Shown here piece after piece: positions 17,852 to 27,142 of a stretch of 64,000 nt of DNA. The stretch is from Huaxiibacter chinensis (lineage in GTDB: Bacteria; Pseudomonadota; Gammaproteobacteria; Enterobacterales; Enterobacteriaceae): positions 806,001-870,000 of the forward strand of contig NZ_JAJVHF010000001.1 in assembly GCF_022171985.1 (NCBI RefSeq). The letters are read 5' to 3'. The position numbers and the translations under genes are program-made. The notes under the pieces are model-generated. The model saw nothing but the letters and a program-made list of their open reading frames with translations. It was not told the DNA's origin and did no database searches. Position 1 is the stretch's first letter. Every line of letters starts with the position of its first letter.

Positions 17852-19012
17852 TTACAGTTGATTCAGGCGCTCAGCGGCGGCCAGAAGGGTCGACTCCTGC
17901 TTGGCAAAGCACAAACGAATGAGCTTGTGCGGGAAGGGGTCGGCGCAAAACACCGAGAGCGGGATCGCCGCCACGCCGGCTTCTCTGGTCAGCCACTGGC
18001 AAAAACTGACATCGTCGAGATCGGAAATGGCGCTGTAGTCTGCTAACAGGAAATAGGTGCCTTCACTCGGTACTATTTCCAGGCGGCTGGCGCTTAAGGC
18101 ATTAATAAACAGATCGCGCCGCGCACGGTAGAACTCAGGCAGTGCGCGATAATGTTCCGGTTCAGCGCGCAGCATATCCGCCAGCGCCAGCTGTGCCGGG
18201 GTGTTTACCGCAAAGGTCAAATACTGATGCACCTTACGCAGTTCAGCACTTATCGCGGCAGGCGCCACGCAATACCCCACTTTCCAGCCGGTCATATGAT
18301 ACGTCTTGCCAAACGAGGAGACCGCAATCGCCCGTTCGCGCAGCTGAGGATGGGCCAGCACGCTGTTATGCCCCTCTTTGGCGAAACAGATATGTTCGTA
18401 CACTTCATCGCTCAGGACATAGACTTCACGCCCGTCGATCGCCTGCCACAGCGCGGCAAAATCCGCTTTCTCCCACACGGTCGCGGATGGATTATGCGGC
18501 GTGTTAATCACCACCAGACGCGTTCTGGCGCTGAGCAACTGTTCAAAGGCCTGCCAGTCAGGGCGAAAATGCGGCGGCTGAAGCGCAATACGTTTTACGA
18601 CACCTCCGGAGAGTTCGATGGCGGGGGCATAGCTGTCGTAGCTCGGATCAAAGCAAATCACCTCGTCGCCAGGCCGAACCAACGCCGTAATCGCTGCATA
18701 CAGGGCCTCTGTCGCCCCGGCGGTGACCGTCACCTCACGGTTGGCGTCGGGTTTATAACCATACAGTTCCGCGGTTTTGTCCGCGATGGCTTCGCGCAGG
18801 GCCTGAACGCCGGTCATGGGCGCGTATTGATTCGCCCCGCTCGCCACGTGATACGCCAGACGTTCCTGCAGCCAGGCCGGGCCGTCAAAATCCGGGAAGC
18901 CTTGCGACAGGTTAATCGCGTTATGCTCCTGCGCCAGAGCGCTCATCTGCGTAAAGATTGTCGTGCCGAGGTTGGGAAGTTTACTCTGCGGAATCAAGGC
19001 GTTATTGCTCAT
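17852..19012 (-). CDS. ybdL: Methionine aminotransferase YbdL
   Basis: A 386-residue fold-type I PLP aminotransferase. E. coli YbdL prefers methionine (also His and Phe) as amino donor, and can run the last step of methionine salvage, turning 2-oxo-4-methylthiobutanoate into methionine. Visible are the N-terminal substrate region, the NTPHNPSATVW motif, and the PLP lysine in SSFGKTYHMTGWKVGY. It is divergent from mtnB with a tandem Met-box operator between them, which fits a role in the same pathway. Confidence 0.92.
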   Translation of the reverse strand: MSNNALIPQSKLPNLGTTIFTQMSALAQEHNAINLSQGFPDFDGPAWLQERLAYHVASGANQYAPMTGVQALREAIADKTAELYGYKPDANREVTVTAGATEALYAAITALVRPGDEVICFDPSYDSYAPAIELSGGVVKRIALQPPHFRPDWQAFEQLLSARTRLVVINTPHNPSATVWEKADFAALWQAIDGREVYVLSDEVYEHICFAKEGHNSVLAHPQLRERAIAVSSFGKTYHMTGWKVGYCVAPAAISAELRKVHQYLTFAVNTPAQLALADMLRAEPEHYRALPEFYRARRDLFINALSASRLEIVPSEGTYFLLADYSAISDLDDVSFCQWLTREAGVAAIPLSVFCADPFPHKLIRLCFAKQESTLLAAAERLNQL

Positions 19013-19079
19013 CGTGTCAGGCCTGCTTGTAATACTTATGTTGCTGACACTATAACACGATGTTAGTCTTTGGCAATCA

Positions 19080-19095
19080 AGACGCTTAGACGTCT
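19080..19095. promoter_or_regulatory. MetJ operator (tandem Met boxes) between ybdL and mtnB
   Basis: Two adjacent 8-bp Met boxes, AGACGCTT (19080-19087) and a perfect AGACGTCT (19088-19095), lie in the divergent gap, 43 bases before mtnB. MetJ with S-adenosylmethionine binds two or more such boxes. This predicts repression of mtnBCD, and perhaps ybdL, when methionine is plentiful. Confidence 0.75.
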
Positions 19096-19137
19096 ATACC
19101 ATATCGATATTCCTGGCCGACCGAGGGTAAGAGGACG

Positions 19138-19752
19138 ATGACAGACAACCTGCAACTCGCATCACTTGTTGAAACCTGCCGCTGGATTGGTACAAAAGGC
19201 TGGGCGCCCGCCACCGGGGGGAACATGTCCGTGCGTCAGGACGCTGACCAGTGCTGGCTCAGCGAATCCGGGAAAGACAAAGGGAGCCTGACGACGGAAG
19301 ATTTCCTGCTCGTGGATATCGCCACCAACCGTGCCCCCTCAGGCCGTAAACCCTCTGCAGAAACGGGTTTGCACACGCTGGTTTATCGTCTGTTCCCGGA
19401 GGTGAATGCGGTACTGCATGTCCATACCGTTAACGCCACGGTGCTGTCGCGCCTGATTCGAACGCAGGAGCTGCTGATTAGCGGCTTTGAAATGCAAAAA
19501 TCGCTCTCCGGACAGACTACCCATCTGGACACCGTCGCAGTACCGGTATTTGATAACGACCAGGATATTGATGCCCTCGCCTCGCGAATCGCCCATTACG
19601 CGCAAGAACGCACGCTTAATTATGGTTTTCTTCTGCGGGGCCATGGCTTAACCTGCTGGGGACGTGATGTGGCCGAAGCCCGCCGTCATCTGGAAGGATT
19701 AGAGTTCTTATTTGAATGCGAGATGCGTTTACGACAACTGGAGAGAGTATGA
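19138..19752 (+). CDS. mtnB: Methylthioribulose-1-phosphate dehydratase
   Basis: A 204-residue class II aldolase-fold enzyme of methionine salvage. It dehydrates 5-methylthioribulose 1-phosphate to 2,3-diketo-5-methylthiopentyl 1-phosphate. Zinc-ligand histidines are visible in [10 protein letters not shown] and [10 protein letters not shown]; the N-terminal ATGGNMSVR phosphate-binding loop is typical. GAGG precedes the ATG. It is the first gene of mtnBCD, with each gene overlapping the next by an ATGA. Confidence 0.93.
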   Translation: MTDNLQLASLVETCRWIGTKGWAPATGGNMSVRQDADQCWLSESGKDKGSLTTEDFLLVDIATNRAPSGRKPSAETGLHTLVYRLFPEVNAVLHVHTVNATVLSRLIRTQELLISGFEMQKSLSGQTTHLDTVAVPVFDNDQDIDALASRIAHYAQERTLNYGFLLRGHGLTCWGRDVAEARRHLEGLEFLFECEMRLRQLERV

Positions 19753-20438
19753 TTCGCGCCATAGTGACGGATATTGAAGGCACCACCAGCGATATTCGTT
19801 TTGTTCACAATGTGTTGTTTCCCTACGCACGCGAGCGTCTGGCGGCCTTTGTCACCGCACAGCAATACGCCGAGCCGGTGAAATCCATTCTGGACAACCT
19901 GCGTGATGAGACAGACGCGCCCCATGCCAGTATCAGCGAACTGATCGACACCCTGTTTGCCTTTATGGATGAAGATCGCAAATCCACCGCGCTGAAGGCG
20001 CTGCAGGGCATTATCTGGCAGGAGGGCTACCTTAATGGCGACTTTACCGGCCATCTTTATCCCGACGTTCTCCCTTCACTGGAAAAATGGAAGTCGCAAG
20101 GGATTGATCTCTATGTTTATTCCTCTGGGTCCGTCGCGGCGCAAAAACTGTTATTTGGCTACAGCGATGAAGGTGATATTACTCATCTGTTCAGCGGCTA
20201 TTTTGACACCCATGTAGGCGGCAAGCGTGAGGTGTCGTCTTATCAGCATATTGCGACACACATCGGTGCAGCGCCGTCGCAGATCCTGTTTTTATCGGAT
20301 ATTCATCAGGAGCTGGATGCCGCTGAGCAGGCCGGTTTTCGCACCTTGCAGTTAATTCGGGGCGATGATGACGGTGCCAGCCACCATCATCAGGTGCATC
20401 AATTTGACGAGATTAATCCGGAGCAGATCCCTTCATGA
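19749..20438 (+). CDS. mtnC: Enolase-phosphatase (2,3-diketo-5-methylthio-1-phosphopentane)
   Basis: A 229-residue HAD-superfamily bifunctional enzyme that enolises and dephosphorylates the MtnB product to acireductone. The HAD nucleophile motif appears as TDIEGTTSD near the N-terminus, with SSGS and the C-terminal [12 protein letters not shown] acidic motif. The start at 19749 overlaps the mtnB stop (ATGA); the longer in-frame start at 19716 lies inside mtnB and is not needed. Confidence 0.94.
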   Translation: MIRAIVTDIEGTTSDIRFVHNVLFPYARERLAAFVTAQQYAEPVKSILDNLRDETDAPHASISELIDTLFAFMDEDRKSTALKALQGIIWQEGYLNGDFTGHLYPDVLPSLEKWKSQGIDLYVYSSGSVAAQKLLFGYSDEGDITHLFSGYFDTHVGGKREVSSYQHIATHIGAAPSQILFLSDIHQELDAAEQAGFRTLQLIRGDDDGASHHHQVHQFDEINPEQIPS

Positions 20439-20977
20439 GCGCATTAACGATTTATTCAGACACCGATTCCCGAGAACCTCTCTGGCACAGCACCGACGCC
20501 GGTGATATCGCCGCGAAGCTCACTGCACGCGGCGTGCGCTTCGAGCGCTGGGAAGCCGACCGTGATCTGGGTCGCGATCCGTCCGCAGAGACCGTGATCA
20601 ACGCGTATCAGCATGCCATCGATAAGCTGGTCGAGGAGAAAGGCTACCAGAGCTGGGATGTGATCAGCCTGCGTGCAGACAACCCGCAAAAGGCGGCGCT
20701 GCGCGAGAAGTTCCTCAGTGAACATACGCATGGCGAAGATGAAGTGCGTTTCTTTGTCGAAGGCGCCGGGCTGTTTTGCCTGCATATCGACGACCAGGTT
20801 TACCAGGTGTTATGCGAGAAAAACGATCTGATTTCGGTTCCTGCTGGGACACCGCACTGGTTTGATATGGGTTCAGAACCGAATTTTACCGCAATCCGTA
20901 TTTTCGATAACCCCGAGGGGTGGATTGCGCAGTTTACCGGTGATGCGATTGCGAACGGTTATCCCCGCCTGCCGTAA
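20435..20977 (+). CDS. mtnD: Acireductone dioxygenase
   Basis: A 180-residue cupin dioxygenase. With Fe2+ it makes formate and 2-oxo-4-methylthiobutanoate, the keto acid of methionine; with Ni2+ it takes the off-pathway route releasing CO. Metal ligands lie in [11 protein letters not shown] (two His and a Glu) and the later PAGTPHWFD His. It overlaps mtnC by ATGA. The keto acid can be aminated by YbdL, encoded nearby. Confidence 0.95.
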   Translation: MSALTIYSDTDSREPLWHSTDAGDIAAKLTARGVRFERWEADRDLGRDPSAETVINAYQHAIDKLVEEKGYQSWDVISLRADNPQKAALREKFLSEHTHGEDEVRFFVEGAGLFCLHIDDQVYQVLCEKNDLISVPAGTPHWFDMGSEPNFTAIRIFDNPEGWIAQFTGDAIANGYPRLP

Positions 20978-21021
20978 TAGTTGGGGTGGATGTTGCAGGT
21001 GAAGGGGGACGGTGCCCACTG

Positions 21022-21455
21022 GTTTCCCTCACCCTACCCCTCTCCCAAAGGGAGAGGGAACCGTTTTGCGCGCCCCTCAGGATCAGCACCCGTAGCCTCA
21101 AATCCGATTTCCCCATCAGTACCCGGAGCCGCCTTTGCCCCCTCTCCCGTGGGAGAGGGCCGGGGTGAGGGCATCAGACCGCACTGCTTCACGCGCAGCC
21201 CCCCATTCCCCCTTCCCCATCAGTCGCCGAAACCGTTTCCTCCCTCAGGTTTAACAGCCGGAACCGTTTCCCCCTCTCCCGTGGGAGAGGGCCGGGGTGA
21301 GGGCATCAGGCCGCACTGCTTCACGCGCAGCCCCCGATTTCCCCTTCCCCATCAGTAGCCGAAACCGTTTTCTCCCTCAGGTTTAACAGCCGGAACCGTT
21401 TTTCTCCCTCTCCCGTGGGAGAGGGCCGGGGTGAGGGCATCAGGCCGCACTGCCC
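21022..21455. repeat. Palindromic repeat cluster with 132-134-bp tandem array, mtnD-mtnA gap
   Basis: One palindrome lies at 21022-21063 (CCTCTCCCAAAGGGAGAGG core). Three more, each with CCTCTCCCGTGGGAGAGG and a GGGTGAGGGCATCAG arm, begin at 21141, 21273 and 21407, giving tandem units of 132 and 134 bases. The last copy runs into mtnA and provides its final Ser-Ala-Ala codons and stop. This fills the whole 462-base gap between the convergent mtnD and mtnA. Confidence 0.85.
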
Positions 21456-22468
21456 CTGAAAAAGCCGTTGCTTACCGCCTCCGGCGTCACCACGCCCGTA
21501 TCCAGCACCCAACCCGCGATCAGCGCCGCGGGCGTGACGTCGAACGCCGGGTTATACACCCGCGCTTTTTCCGGTGCCCACTGCACCGCGCCAAAGCTTC
21601 CGGCGACGCCCGTCACTTCACTTGCCGCGCGCTGCTCAATCGGAATGGCTTCCCCGTTCGGGCAGTCAGGATCCAGCGTGGTATGCGGTGCCGCCACATA
21701 GAACGGAATGCCGTGGAATTTCGCCAGCACCGCCAGCGAATAGGTGCCAATTTTATTCGCCACGTCGCCATTAGCAGCAATGCGATCGGCTCCAACCCAT
21801 ACCGCGTCTACCTCGCCTTTCGCCATCAGGCTCGCCGCCATCGAATCCACTATCAGCTGATACGGCACGCCCAGCTCACCCAGCTCCCACGCGGTTAATC
21901 TCCCCCCTTGCAGCAGCGGGCGTGTCTCATCCACCCAGACATTGCTGACGAGCCCCTGCTGATGGGCATGGGCAATCACCCCCAACGCGGTCCCCACGCC
22001 CGCTGTCGCCAGCCCACCGGTATTGCAGTGGGTTAACAGACGGCTGCCCGGTTTCACCAGCGCACTGCCAGCTTTCGCAATGGCGTCGCATAGCTGCTTA
22101 TCTTCTTCAATCAGACGCAACGCCTCAGCCACCAGCGCCGGCACAAAATCTTCCTGCCAGAGCGCCTGCTTCATACGATCGAGATTGTTCATCAGATTCA
22201 CCGCGGTCGGGCGAGAAGCGCGCAACGTCTCCAGCGCGACGGCCAGCTCGTCGCGGCTGTTGCCACGTTCGGCGAGCAGCGCCAGCAGCAGGCTGGCAGA
22301 GAGTCCAATCAGCGGCGCACCGCGCACGCGCAGGGCATGAATGTGGCCGACAAGCGCCTCTACGCTGGAGGCATCCAGCCAGCTTTTCTCCTGCGGCAGG
22401 GCCTGTTGGTCGAGAATAAAGAGCTGATTTTTCACCACTCGTAGACTTGTCGTCTGTAATGTCTGCAT
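21440..22468 (-). CDS. mtnA: 5-Methylthioribose-1-phosphate isomerase
   Basis: A 342-residue member of the eIF2B-related aldose-ketose isomerase family. It converts 5-methylthioribose 1-phosphate to 5-methylthioribulose 1-phosphate. The conserved RVRGAPLIG block, the catalytic cysteine in [12 protein letters not shown] and the aspartate in [13 protein letters not shown] are present. It is divergent from mtnK, with a triple Met box between them. The last codons (GSAA-stop) are contributed by an intergenic palindromic repeat, so the natural C-terminus may differ slightly from relatives. Confidence 0.94.
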   Translation of the reverse strand: MQTLQTTSLRVVKNQLFILDQQALPQEKSWLDASSVEALVGHIHALRVRGAPLIGLSASLLLALLAERGNSRDELAVALETLRASRPTAVNLMNNLDRMKQALWQEDFVPALVAEALRLIEEDKQLCDAIAKAGSALVKPGSRLLTHCNTGGLATAGVGTALGVIAHAHQQGLVSNVWVDETRPLLQGGRLTAWELGELGVPYQLIVDSMAASLMAKGEVDAVWVGADRIAANGDVANKIGTYSLAVLAKFHGIPFYVAAPHTTLDPDCPNGEAIPIEQRAASEVTGVAGSFGAVQWAPEKARVYNPAFDVTPAALIAGWVLDTGVVTPEAVSNGFFRGSAA

Positions 22469-22520
22469 GTCGTTAATTCTCTGTTGCGTTGTTGTATCAC
22501 ATTGTGTCAGGATAAAATTC

Positions 22521-22544
22521 AGATGTATAGACGTCTAAATGTCT
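22521..22544. promoter_or_regulatory. MetJ operator (three tandem Met boxes) between mtnA and mtnK
   Basis: Three adjacent 8-mers, AGATGTAT, AGACGTCT (perfect) and AAATGTCT, span 22521-22544, 30 bases before the mtnK ATG and 53 bases before mtnA. The arrangement is the classic cooperative MetJ site, predicting co-repression of mtnA and mtnK by methionine. Confidence 0.8.
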
Positions 22545-22573
22545 TTATTAGCAGAATCAATGAGGAACAGGCA

Positions 22574-23773
22574 ATGTCGCAATACCGTACCTTTACCGCC
22601 CAGGATGCCGTGGACTATGCAAAGCAATTTGGCGGGCTTGATAACCCCTCATCACTGGTAGAGGCGCAGGAAATTGGCGACGGCAATCTCAACCTGGTGT
22701 TTAAAATCTTCGACGCGCAAGGCGTCAGCCGCATCATCGTCAAGCAGGCGCTGCCCTACGTGCGCTGCGTCGGTGAATCCTGGCCCTTAACGCTGGATCG
22801 CGCCCGCCTTGAAGCGCAGACATTAGTGGCGCACTACCAGCACAGCCCGCAGCACACGGTGAACATTATCCATTACGACCCTGCGCTTGCGGTGATGGTG
22901 ATGGAAGATCTCTCCAGCCATCAGATCTGGCGTGGAGAGCTGATTAAAAACCACTTCTATCCCCAGGCCGCGCGGCAGCTGGGCGAATACCTTGCGCATA
23001 CGCTGTTCCACACCAGCGATTTTTACCTGCATCCGCACGAGAAAAAAGCGCAGGTCGCAAAATTCATTAACCCTGAGATGTGCGAGATCACGGAAGATCT
23101 GTTCTTTAACGATCCTTATCAGATTCACGAACGCAACAACTACCCGGCAGAGCTTGAAAACGACGTTGCCGCCCTGCGCGATGATGCGCAACTTAAGATC
23201 GCCGTGGCCTCGCTCAAGCACCGCTTCTTCTCGCAGGCCGAAGCATTGCTGCACGGGGATATTCACAGCGGATCTATTTTTGTCGCCGATGAGAGCCTGA
23301 AAGCTATCGACGCGGAATTTGGTTTTTACGGCCCTGTTGGCTTTGACGTTGGCACCGCCATCGGTAATCTGCTGCTGAACTTCTGCGGCCTGCCGGGTCA
23401 TCTGGGTATTCGCGATGCCGCCGCCGCGCGCGAGCAGCGTCTGACCGATATTCAGGTTCTGTGGACGACCTTTGCGGAACGTTTTCAGGCGCTGGCCACG
23501 GAGAAAACCCGTGATAGCGCTCTGGCAACGCCCGGCTATGCCTCTGCGTTCCTGAAAAAGGTGTGGAATGACGCCATTGGTTTCTGCGGCACCGAACTGA
23601 TTCGCCGAAGCGTAGGGTTATCTCACGTCGCGGATATCGACACCATCCAGGACGAGGCCATGCGCCATGCCTGTCTGCGTCACGCCATTCATCTGGGCCG
23701 GGCGCTGATTGTGATTGCCGACAGAATCGACAGCGCGGAAGAGCTGGTCGCAAGGGTACGCCAGTACAGCTAA
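22574..23773 (+). CDS. mtnK: 5-Methylthioribose kinase
   Basis: A 399-residue kinase of the choline-kinase/aminoglycoside-phosphotransferase fold, the usual length for enterobacterial MtnK. It phosphorylates 5-methylthioribose (MTR) with ATP, feeding MtnA. The Brenner-type catalytic loop reads [11 protein letters not shown] and the metal-binding motif [13 protein letters not shown]. The start at 22574 ([11 protein letters not shown]) follows AGGAACAGG; an earlier in-frame ATG at 22484 would run through the Met boxes and is rejected. No MTA/SAH nucleosidase (mtnN) gene is in the window; it is normally elsewhere in the genome. Confidence 0.95.
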   Translation: MSQYRTFTAQDAVDYAKQFGGLDNPSSLVEAQEIGDGNLNLVFKIFDAQGVSRIIVKQALPYVRCVGESWPLTLDRARLEAQTLVAHYQHSPQHTVNIIHYDPALAVMVMEDLSSHQIWRGELIKNHFYPQAARQLGEYLAHTLFHTSDFYLHPHEKKAQVAKFINPEMCEITEDLFFNDPYQIHERNNYPAELENDVAALRDDAQLKIAVASLKHRFFSQAEALLHGDIHSGSIFVADESLKAIDAEFGFYGPVGFDVGTAIGNLLLNFCGLPGHLGIRDAAAAREQRLTDIQVLWTTFAERFQALATEKTRDSALATPGYASAFLKKVWNDAIGFCGTELIRRSVGLSHVADIDTIQDEAMRHACLRHAIHLGRALIVIADRIDSAEELVARVRQYS

Positions 23774-23779
23774 TGTTCA

Positions 23780-23822
23780 CCCTCTCCCGCCGGAGAGGGC
23801 CGGGTCGCGGGCATCAGCCCGC
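23780..23822. repeat. Palindromic repeat between mtnK and the LVIVD gene
   Basis: A single copy of the repeat family (CCTCTCCCGCCGGAGAGG core plus a GCGGGCATCAG arm) starts 6 bases after the mtnK stop and ends 3 bases before the convergent stop at 23825. Confidence 0.8.
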
Positions 23823-23824
23823 CC

Positions 23825-25066
23825 TTACCCCAGATACTCAATCACCGACAGACCGCCGTTGTAATCCGTGCTGTAGATAATCCCCTGCGCATCCACGAAG
23901 ACGTCGCACGACTGAATAATCTGCGGCCGGTTCGGGCGGGTATCCATCATTTTCGCCGGTGCGGCAGGTACCAGCGCACCGGTTTCCACCGGGCGATACG
24001 GATTGGAAATATCGTAAGCCCGCACCCCCGCATTCTGATATGTCGCAAAGATCAGGGTTGAACTGACAAAACTTCCGGGCCGGTTTTCATGCAGATTATG
24101 AGGACCAAAGTGGGCCCCTTTCGCCACGTAATCGGCTTCATCCGGCTGCGGGAAGGTGGCGATGCTCACCGGATTAGACGGTTCGCGAATATCGAACAGC
24201 CAAATCAGCTTTTCGCCATCTTCCTGATTATCCAGTACCGCTTCGTCCAGAACGACCAGTAAATCCCGATCCGGCAGCGGCAGCGCCGTATGTGTCCCCC
24301 CGCCAAACGGCGGGCTCCAGTTACGATGGCTAATCAACTTTGGCTGCGCCCGGTCCTTCACGTCGAGCAACGTCAGGCCACCATCGCGCCAGCTCCCGTA
24401 AGCGGTATCCCCGGCGATAATGGCATGGTGCAACGCATAGCGTTTCCCTTCAGGCCAGGAAGGCTGCTCACCGGCGGCCTGGTTCATGCCTGGCAACCAC
24501 CAGCGCCCTGCGACCGCTGGCTTACGCGGGTCGGCCAGGTCGATGGTCAGGAAGATGTAATCGGTAAACCCGTCAATCAGGGCTGAAACATATGCCCAGC
24601 GGCCACCTGTGTACCAGATACGGTGGATGCCAATGCCCTCGAGCGACAGAAACCCGATCTCCTTCGGTTTGTCCGGCGTCGCAATATCAAAAATACGCAG
24701 CCCGGCGCTCCAGCCTTTGTCCTGCACGTCGCTGACCGTCTCTCCCACCTGGCGCGTGTAGTAAACCTTCTCATCCGCAAAACGTGCGTCGGCAAACAGA
24801 TCGCGGGCGTTTATCACCAGCAGCAGATCGTCATGGGCCTGAAGATGTACGTTCCATGTGCCGGGCGGCGCAGCCACATAGCCTGCGGCCCTGGGGTTTT
24901 TCGGGTCGCGTACGTCCACAATCGAAAAGCCCTGCGACACCATATGGCCAATGTAGGCAAAGCCCCGATGCACCATCAGCTGTACGCCATCCGGACGACC
25001 GCCCTGATCGCTATGGCCGATCAGCCGCATATTGCGGCTGAATTCGGGCGTGGGAAGCCGACTCAT
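23825..25066 (-). CDS. LVIVD-repeat protein of unknown function, in ABC transporter operon
   Basis: A 413-residue protein built of repeated beta-strand units with the LVIVD signature (examples: GFSIVDVRDPKNPRAAGYV, LRIFDIATPDKPKEIGFL, LTLLDVKDRAQPKLI, IWLFDIREPSNPVSI, VRAYDISNPYRPVETG). A beta-propeller fold is likely. No signal peptide is visible, so it is probably cytoplasmic. Conserved His-rich stretches (HLQAHDD, YALHHAII, GAHFGPHNLHENRPG) could bind metal or a ligand. Its ATG overlaps the stop of the upstream periplasmic-binding-protein gene (ATGA), so it belongs to the ABC operon as its last gene. I cannot assign an activity. Confidence 0.8.
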   Translation of the reverse strand: MSRLPTPEFSRNMRLIGHSDQGGRPDGVQLMVHRGFAYIGHMVSQGFSIVDVRDPKNPRAAGYVAAPPGTWNVHLQAHDDLLLVINARDLFADARFADEKVYYTRQVGETVSDVQDKGWSAGLRIFDIATPDKPKEIGFLSLEGIGIHRIWYTGGRWAYVSALIDGFTDYIFLTIDLADPRKPAVAGRWWLPGMNQAAGEQPSWPEGKRYALHHAIIAGDTAYGSWRDGGLTLLDVKDRAQPKLISHRNWSPPFGGGTHTALPLPDRDLLVVLDEAVLDNQEDGEKLIWLFDIREPSNPVSIATFPQPDEADYVAKGAHFGPHNLHENRPGSFVSSTLIFATYQNAGVRAYDISNPYRPVETGALVPAAPAKMMDTRPNRPQIIQSCDVFVDAQGIIYSTDYNGGLSVIEYLG

Positions 25067-26127
25067 TTATTTTTCGCTTCCAGCGTCGCAAACCACGGCG
25101 CAACGAAATCCTGGGTCTGACCCCAGCCCGGAATGATTTTCCCCAGCGAGGCTACATTTACCGCCCCGGGTTGCGCCGCCAGCAGCGCCTGAGGGATGGC
25201 GGCGGCCTTAAAGTCGTAGGTCGCAGGCGTTGCTTCTCCGGCAATTTTGTTGGCGATCAGGCGGACGTTGGTTGCCCCAATCAGCTTCGGATCGACCGCT
25301 ACGCTCACCTTCCACGGGCTGCCTGATTCACGCATCAGCTGCAAATCCTGGTTCGAAATATCAATACTGTAGAGTTTGATCTCCGTCCGGCCATTTTCTT
25401 TTAACGCCTTATAGGCGCCCTGGCTGAACGCATCCCAGGTGCCCCAGATCGCATCGATTTTGCCTTTCGGATATTTCGCCAGCACGGCACCGACTTTATT
25501 GGCGGTATCGCCCTGCACATCGGACGAGACAGCCCCGATGGATTCCAGCTCTTTAATGCCCGGATACTGCTTTTGCAGCTCCTTATAGGCGGCCTGACGG
25601 CGCTCCATCGGCGGGAAGCCCGCGACCCACAGTTTGATAATATTGGCCTTGCCGTTGAAATCTTTCGCCAGTTGACCAAAGGAGAGGTTCGTTAATGACG
25701 CGTCATCCTGCTGGGTCACCGTCACGCCGGGGATATCCCCGTTCACGGCGGTATCAAACACCGCGACCTTAATGCCGGCATCCACCGCTTTTTTTACCAG
25801 CGCGGTGGAATAAGGGTCGCGACCCTGCGAGAGGATGATGCCGTCATATTTCTGGCTAATGGCCTGATTAACAAAATCCTGGAATTTGGCGTCATCACCG
25901 TTGCTCAAAAAGGTGCTGACCTTAAAGCCCAGCTTCTTTCCTTCCTGGATTGCCCCCGCGACAAACTGCGTGGTGTTATCGTCGGAACCCAGATTGCGGA
26001 TCACCGCGACACGAATCGGCCCGTCATGCTGGGCAATAGCCGCCGGAACCGGTGCAGACGTGGCGGCATAGCCGGGTAAAGCCGTCAGTAACCCCAGCGC
26101 CACGAAAGAGAGTGCAATTTTTTTCAT
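25063..26127 (-). CDS. Sugar ABC transporter periplasmic binding protein (ribose class)
   Basis: A 354-residue protein with a clear signal peptide (MKKIALSFVALGLL, likely cleaved after the GYA near residue 21) and a type I periplasmic binding fold of the Peripla_BP_4 (RbsB-like) family. Motifs include the N-terminal IRVAVIRNL strand and the DGIILSQGRDP and KVAVFDTAVNG strands. It precedes the LVIVD gene with overlap and follows the permease by 19 bases. The ligand is unknown; proximity to mtnK and ribose-class membership make 5-methylthioribose a reasonable guess. Confidence 0.85.
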   Translation of the reverse strand: MKKIALSFVALGLLTALPGYAATSAPVPAAIAQHDGPIRVAVIRNLGSDDNTTQFVAGAIQEGKKLGFKVSTFLSNGDDAKFQDFVNQAISQKYDGIILSQGRDPYSTALVKKAVDAGIKVAVFDTAVNGDIPGVTVTQQDDASLTNLSFGQLAKDFNGKANIIKLWVAGFPPMERRQAAYKELQKQYPGIKELESIGAVSSDVQGDTANKVGAVLAKYPKGKIDAIWGTWDAFSQGAYKALKENGRTEIKLYSIDISNQDLQLMRESGSPWKVSVAVDPKLIGATNVRLIANKIAGEATPATYDFKAAAIPQALLAAQPGAVNVASLGKIIPGWGQTQDFVAPWFATLEAKNK

Positions 26128-26146
26128 TATGGTTTCCGTTGTGTTG

Positions 26147-27142
26147 TTAGCGTTTTTGTATGTAAGTCAGCGCCAGGGCAACTGCCAGCACCAACCCTTT
26201 TATAATGTCCATGGCGTAATAAGGTACCGACAGCATCACCAGCCCGTTAGAAAGCACGCCCAGAATGACCGCCCCCACCAGCGTACCCAGCGCGTTTGGC
26301 TTGCCAGAGCCCGCCAGAGAAAAGCCTATCCAGGCGGCCGCAACCGCATCCATCAGATAGCCGCCCCCCGCGTTGACCTGCGACGAACCGATACGCGAGG
26401 CCAGCAAAATGCCCCCCAGCCCTGCCAGCAGCGAGGCCAGCACATAGGCCGCCACCTTGTAGCGCGTGGTGCGAATACCGGATAAACGTGCCGCTTCCGG
26501 GTTACCGCCAATGGCGTACATCCGGCGTCCGTGGGTGGTCAGCGACAGCGCCAGCTGCGCAAGCACCGTTACCACCAGCATGATAATCACAATAGTGGGC
26601 ACCTGGCCCAGTGCCCCAAAAGCCGCCGGGATTGTGCCTTCTGCCATATCCCCGCTCGGCAGCACCATGTTTTCGGTTATCGAACCGCCGTAGCTGTAGG
26701 TCATCGCCACCCCCTGGATCACAAACAGGCTGGCAAGCGTGGCGAGCATGTCGGGAATGCGCAGAATGACAATAAGAAACGCGTTAAACAGCCCCACCAG
26801 GGTGCACAGCGCCAGAGTGATCACAATCGACTCCGTCGTGCCGAAGCCATGCCAGACAAAGAGCGAAATCACCAGCGCATTCGCCAGCGAGGCCGTCGAC
26901 CCCACCGACAGATCAAACCCGCCGACGGTCAGTGATATCGACACGCCAATGGCGATTACCGTCACAATCGCGATGGAGCGCAGGATATTGATGATGTTGT
27001 TCGGATCGAGGAAGTTCTCCGACGCCAGGCCAAAAACAACCACCAGCGCGACCACGGTCAGCAACATGCCCCATTTATAAAGAAAATCGAAAAACTGCTG
27101 ACGGCCTGATGCCGTCGCACTGACTGAAAGGGCCTTGCTCAC
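26147..27142 (-). CDS. Sugar ABC transporter permease (RbsC-like)
   Basis: A 331-residue inner-membrane permease of the ribose/galactose (CUT2) family, with many hydrophobic helices and the ISLTVGGFDLSVG and NPEAARLSGI motifs characteristic of RbsC-type permeases. The start is GTG at 27142, overlapping the ATPase stop (GTGA); upstream in-frame codons lie within the ATPase gene. As a single permease gene it is expected to form a homodimer with the double-domain ATPase. Confidence 0.85.
   Translation of the reverse strand: MSKALSVSATASGRQQFFDFLYKWGMLLTVVALVVVFGLASENFLDPNNIINILRSIAIVTVIAIGVSISLTVGGFDLSVGSTASLANALVISLFVWHGFGTTESIVITLALCTLVGLFNAFLIVILRIPDMLATLASLFVIQGVAMTYSYGGSITENMVLPSGDMAEGTIPAAFGALGQVPTIVIIMLVVTVLAQLALSLTTHGRRMYAIGGNPEAARLSGIRTTRYKVAAYVLASLLAGLGGILLASRIGSSQVNAGGGYLMDAVAAAWIGFSLAGSGKPNALGTLVGAVILGVLSNGLVMLSVPYYAMDIIKGLVLAVALALTYIQKR

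Noticed and set aside
18152-19066. Open frame of 304 codons antisense to ybdL
   Set aside because: It mirrors the conserved aminotransferase coding strand and resembles no known family; ybdL on the other strand is clear.
21139-21452. Regularly spaced repeats as a CRISPR array
   Set aside because: Spacers are near-identical to each other, the unit is over 130 bases and no cas genes are nearby.
21431-21898. Open frames reading through the repeats and mtnA antisense strand
   Set aside because: They depend on repeat sequence and the complement of a conserved gene, with no ribosome site or homology.
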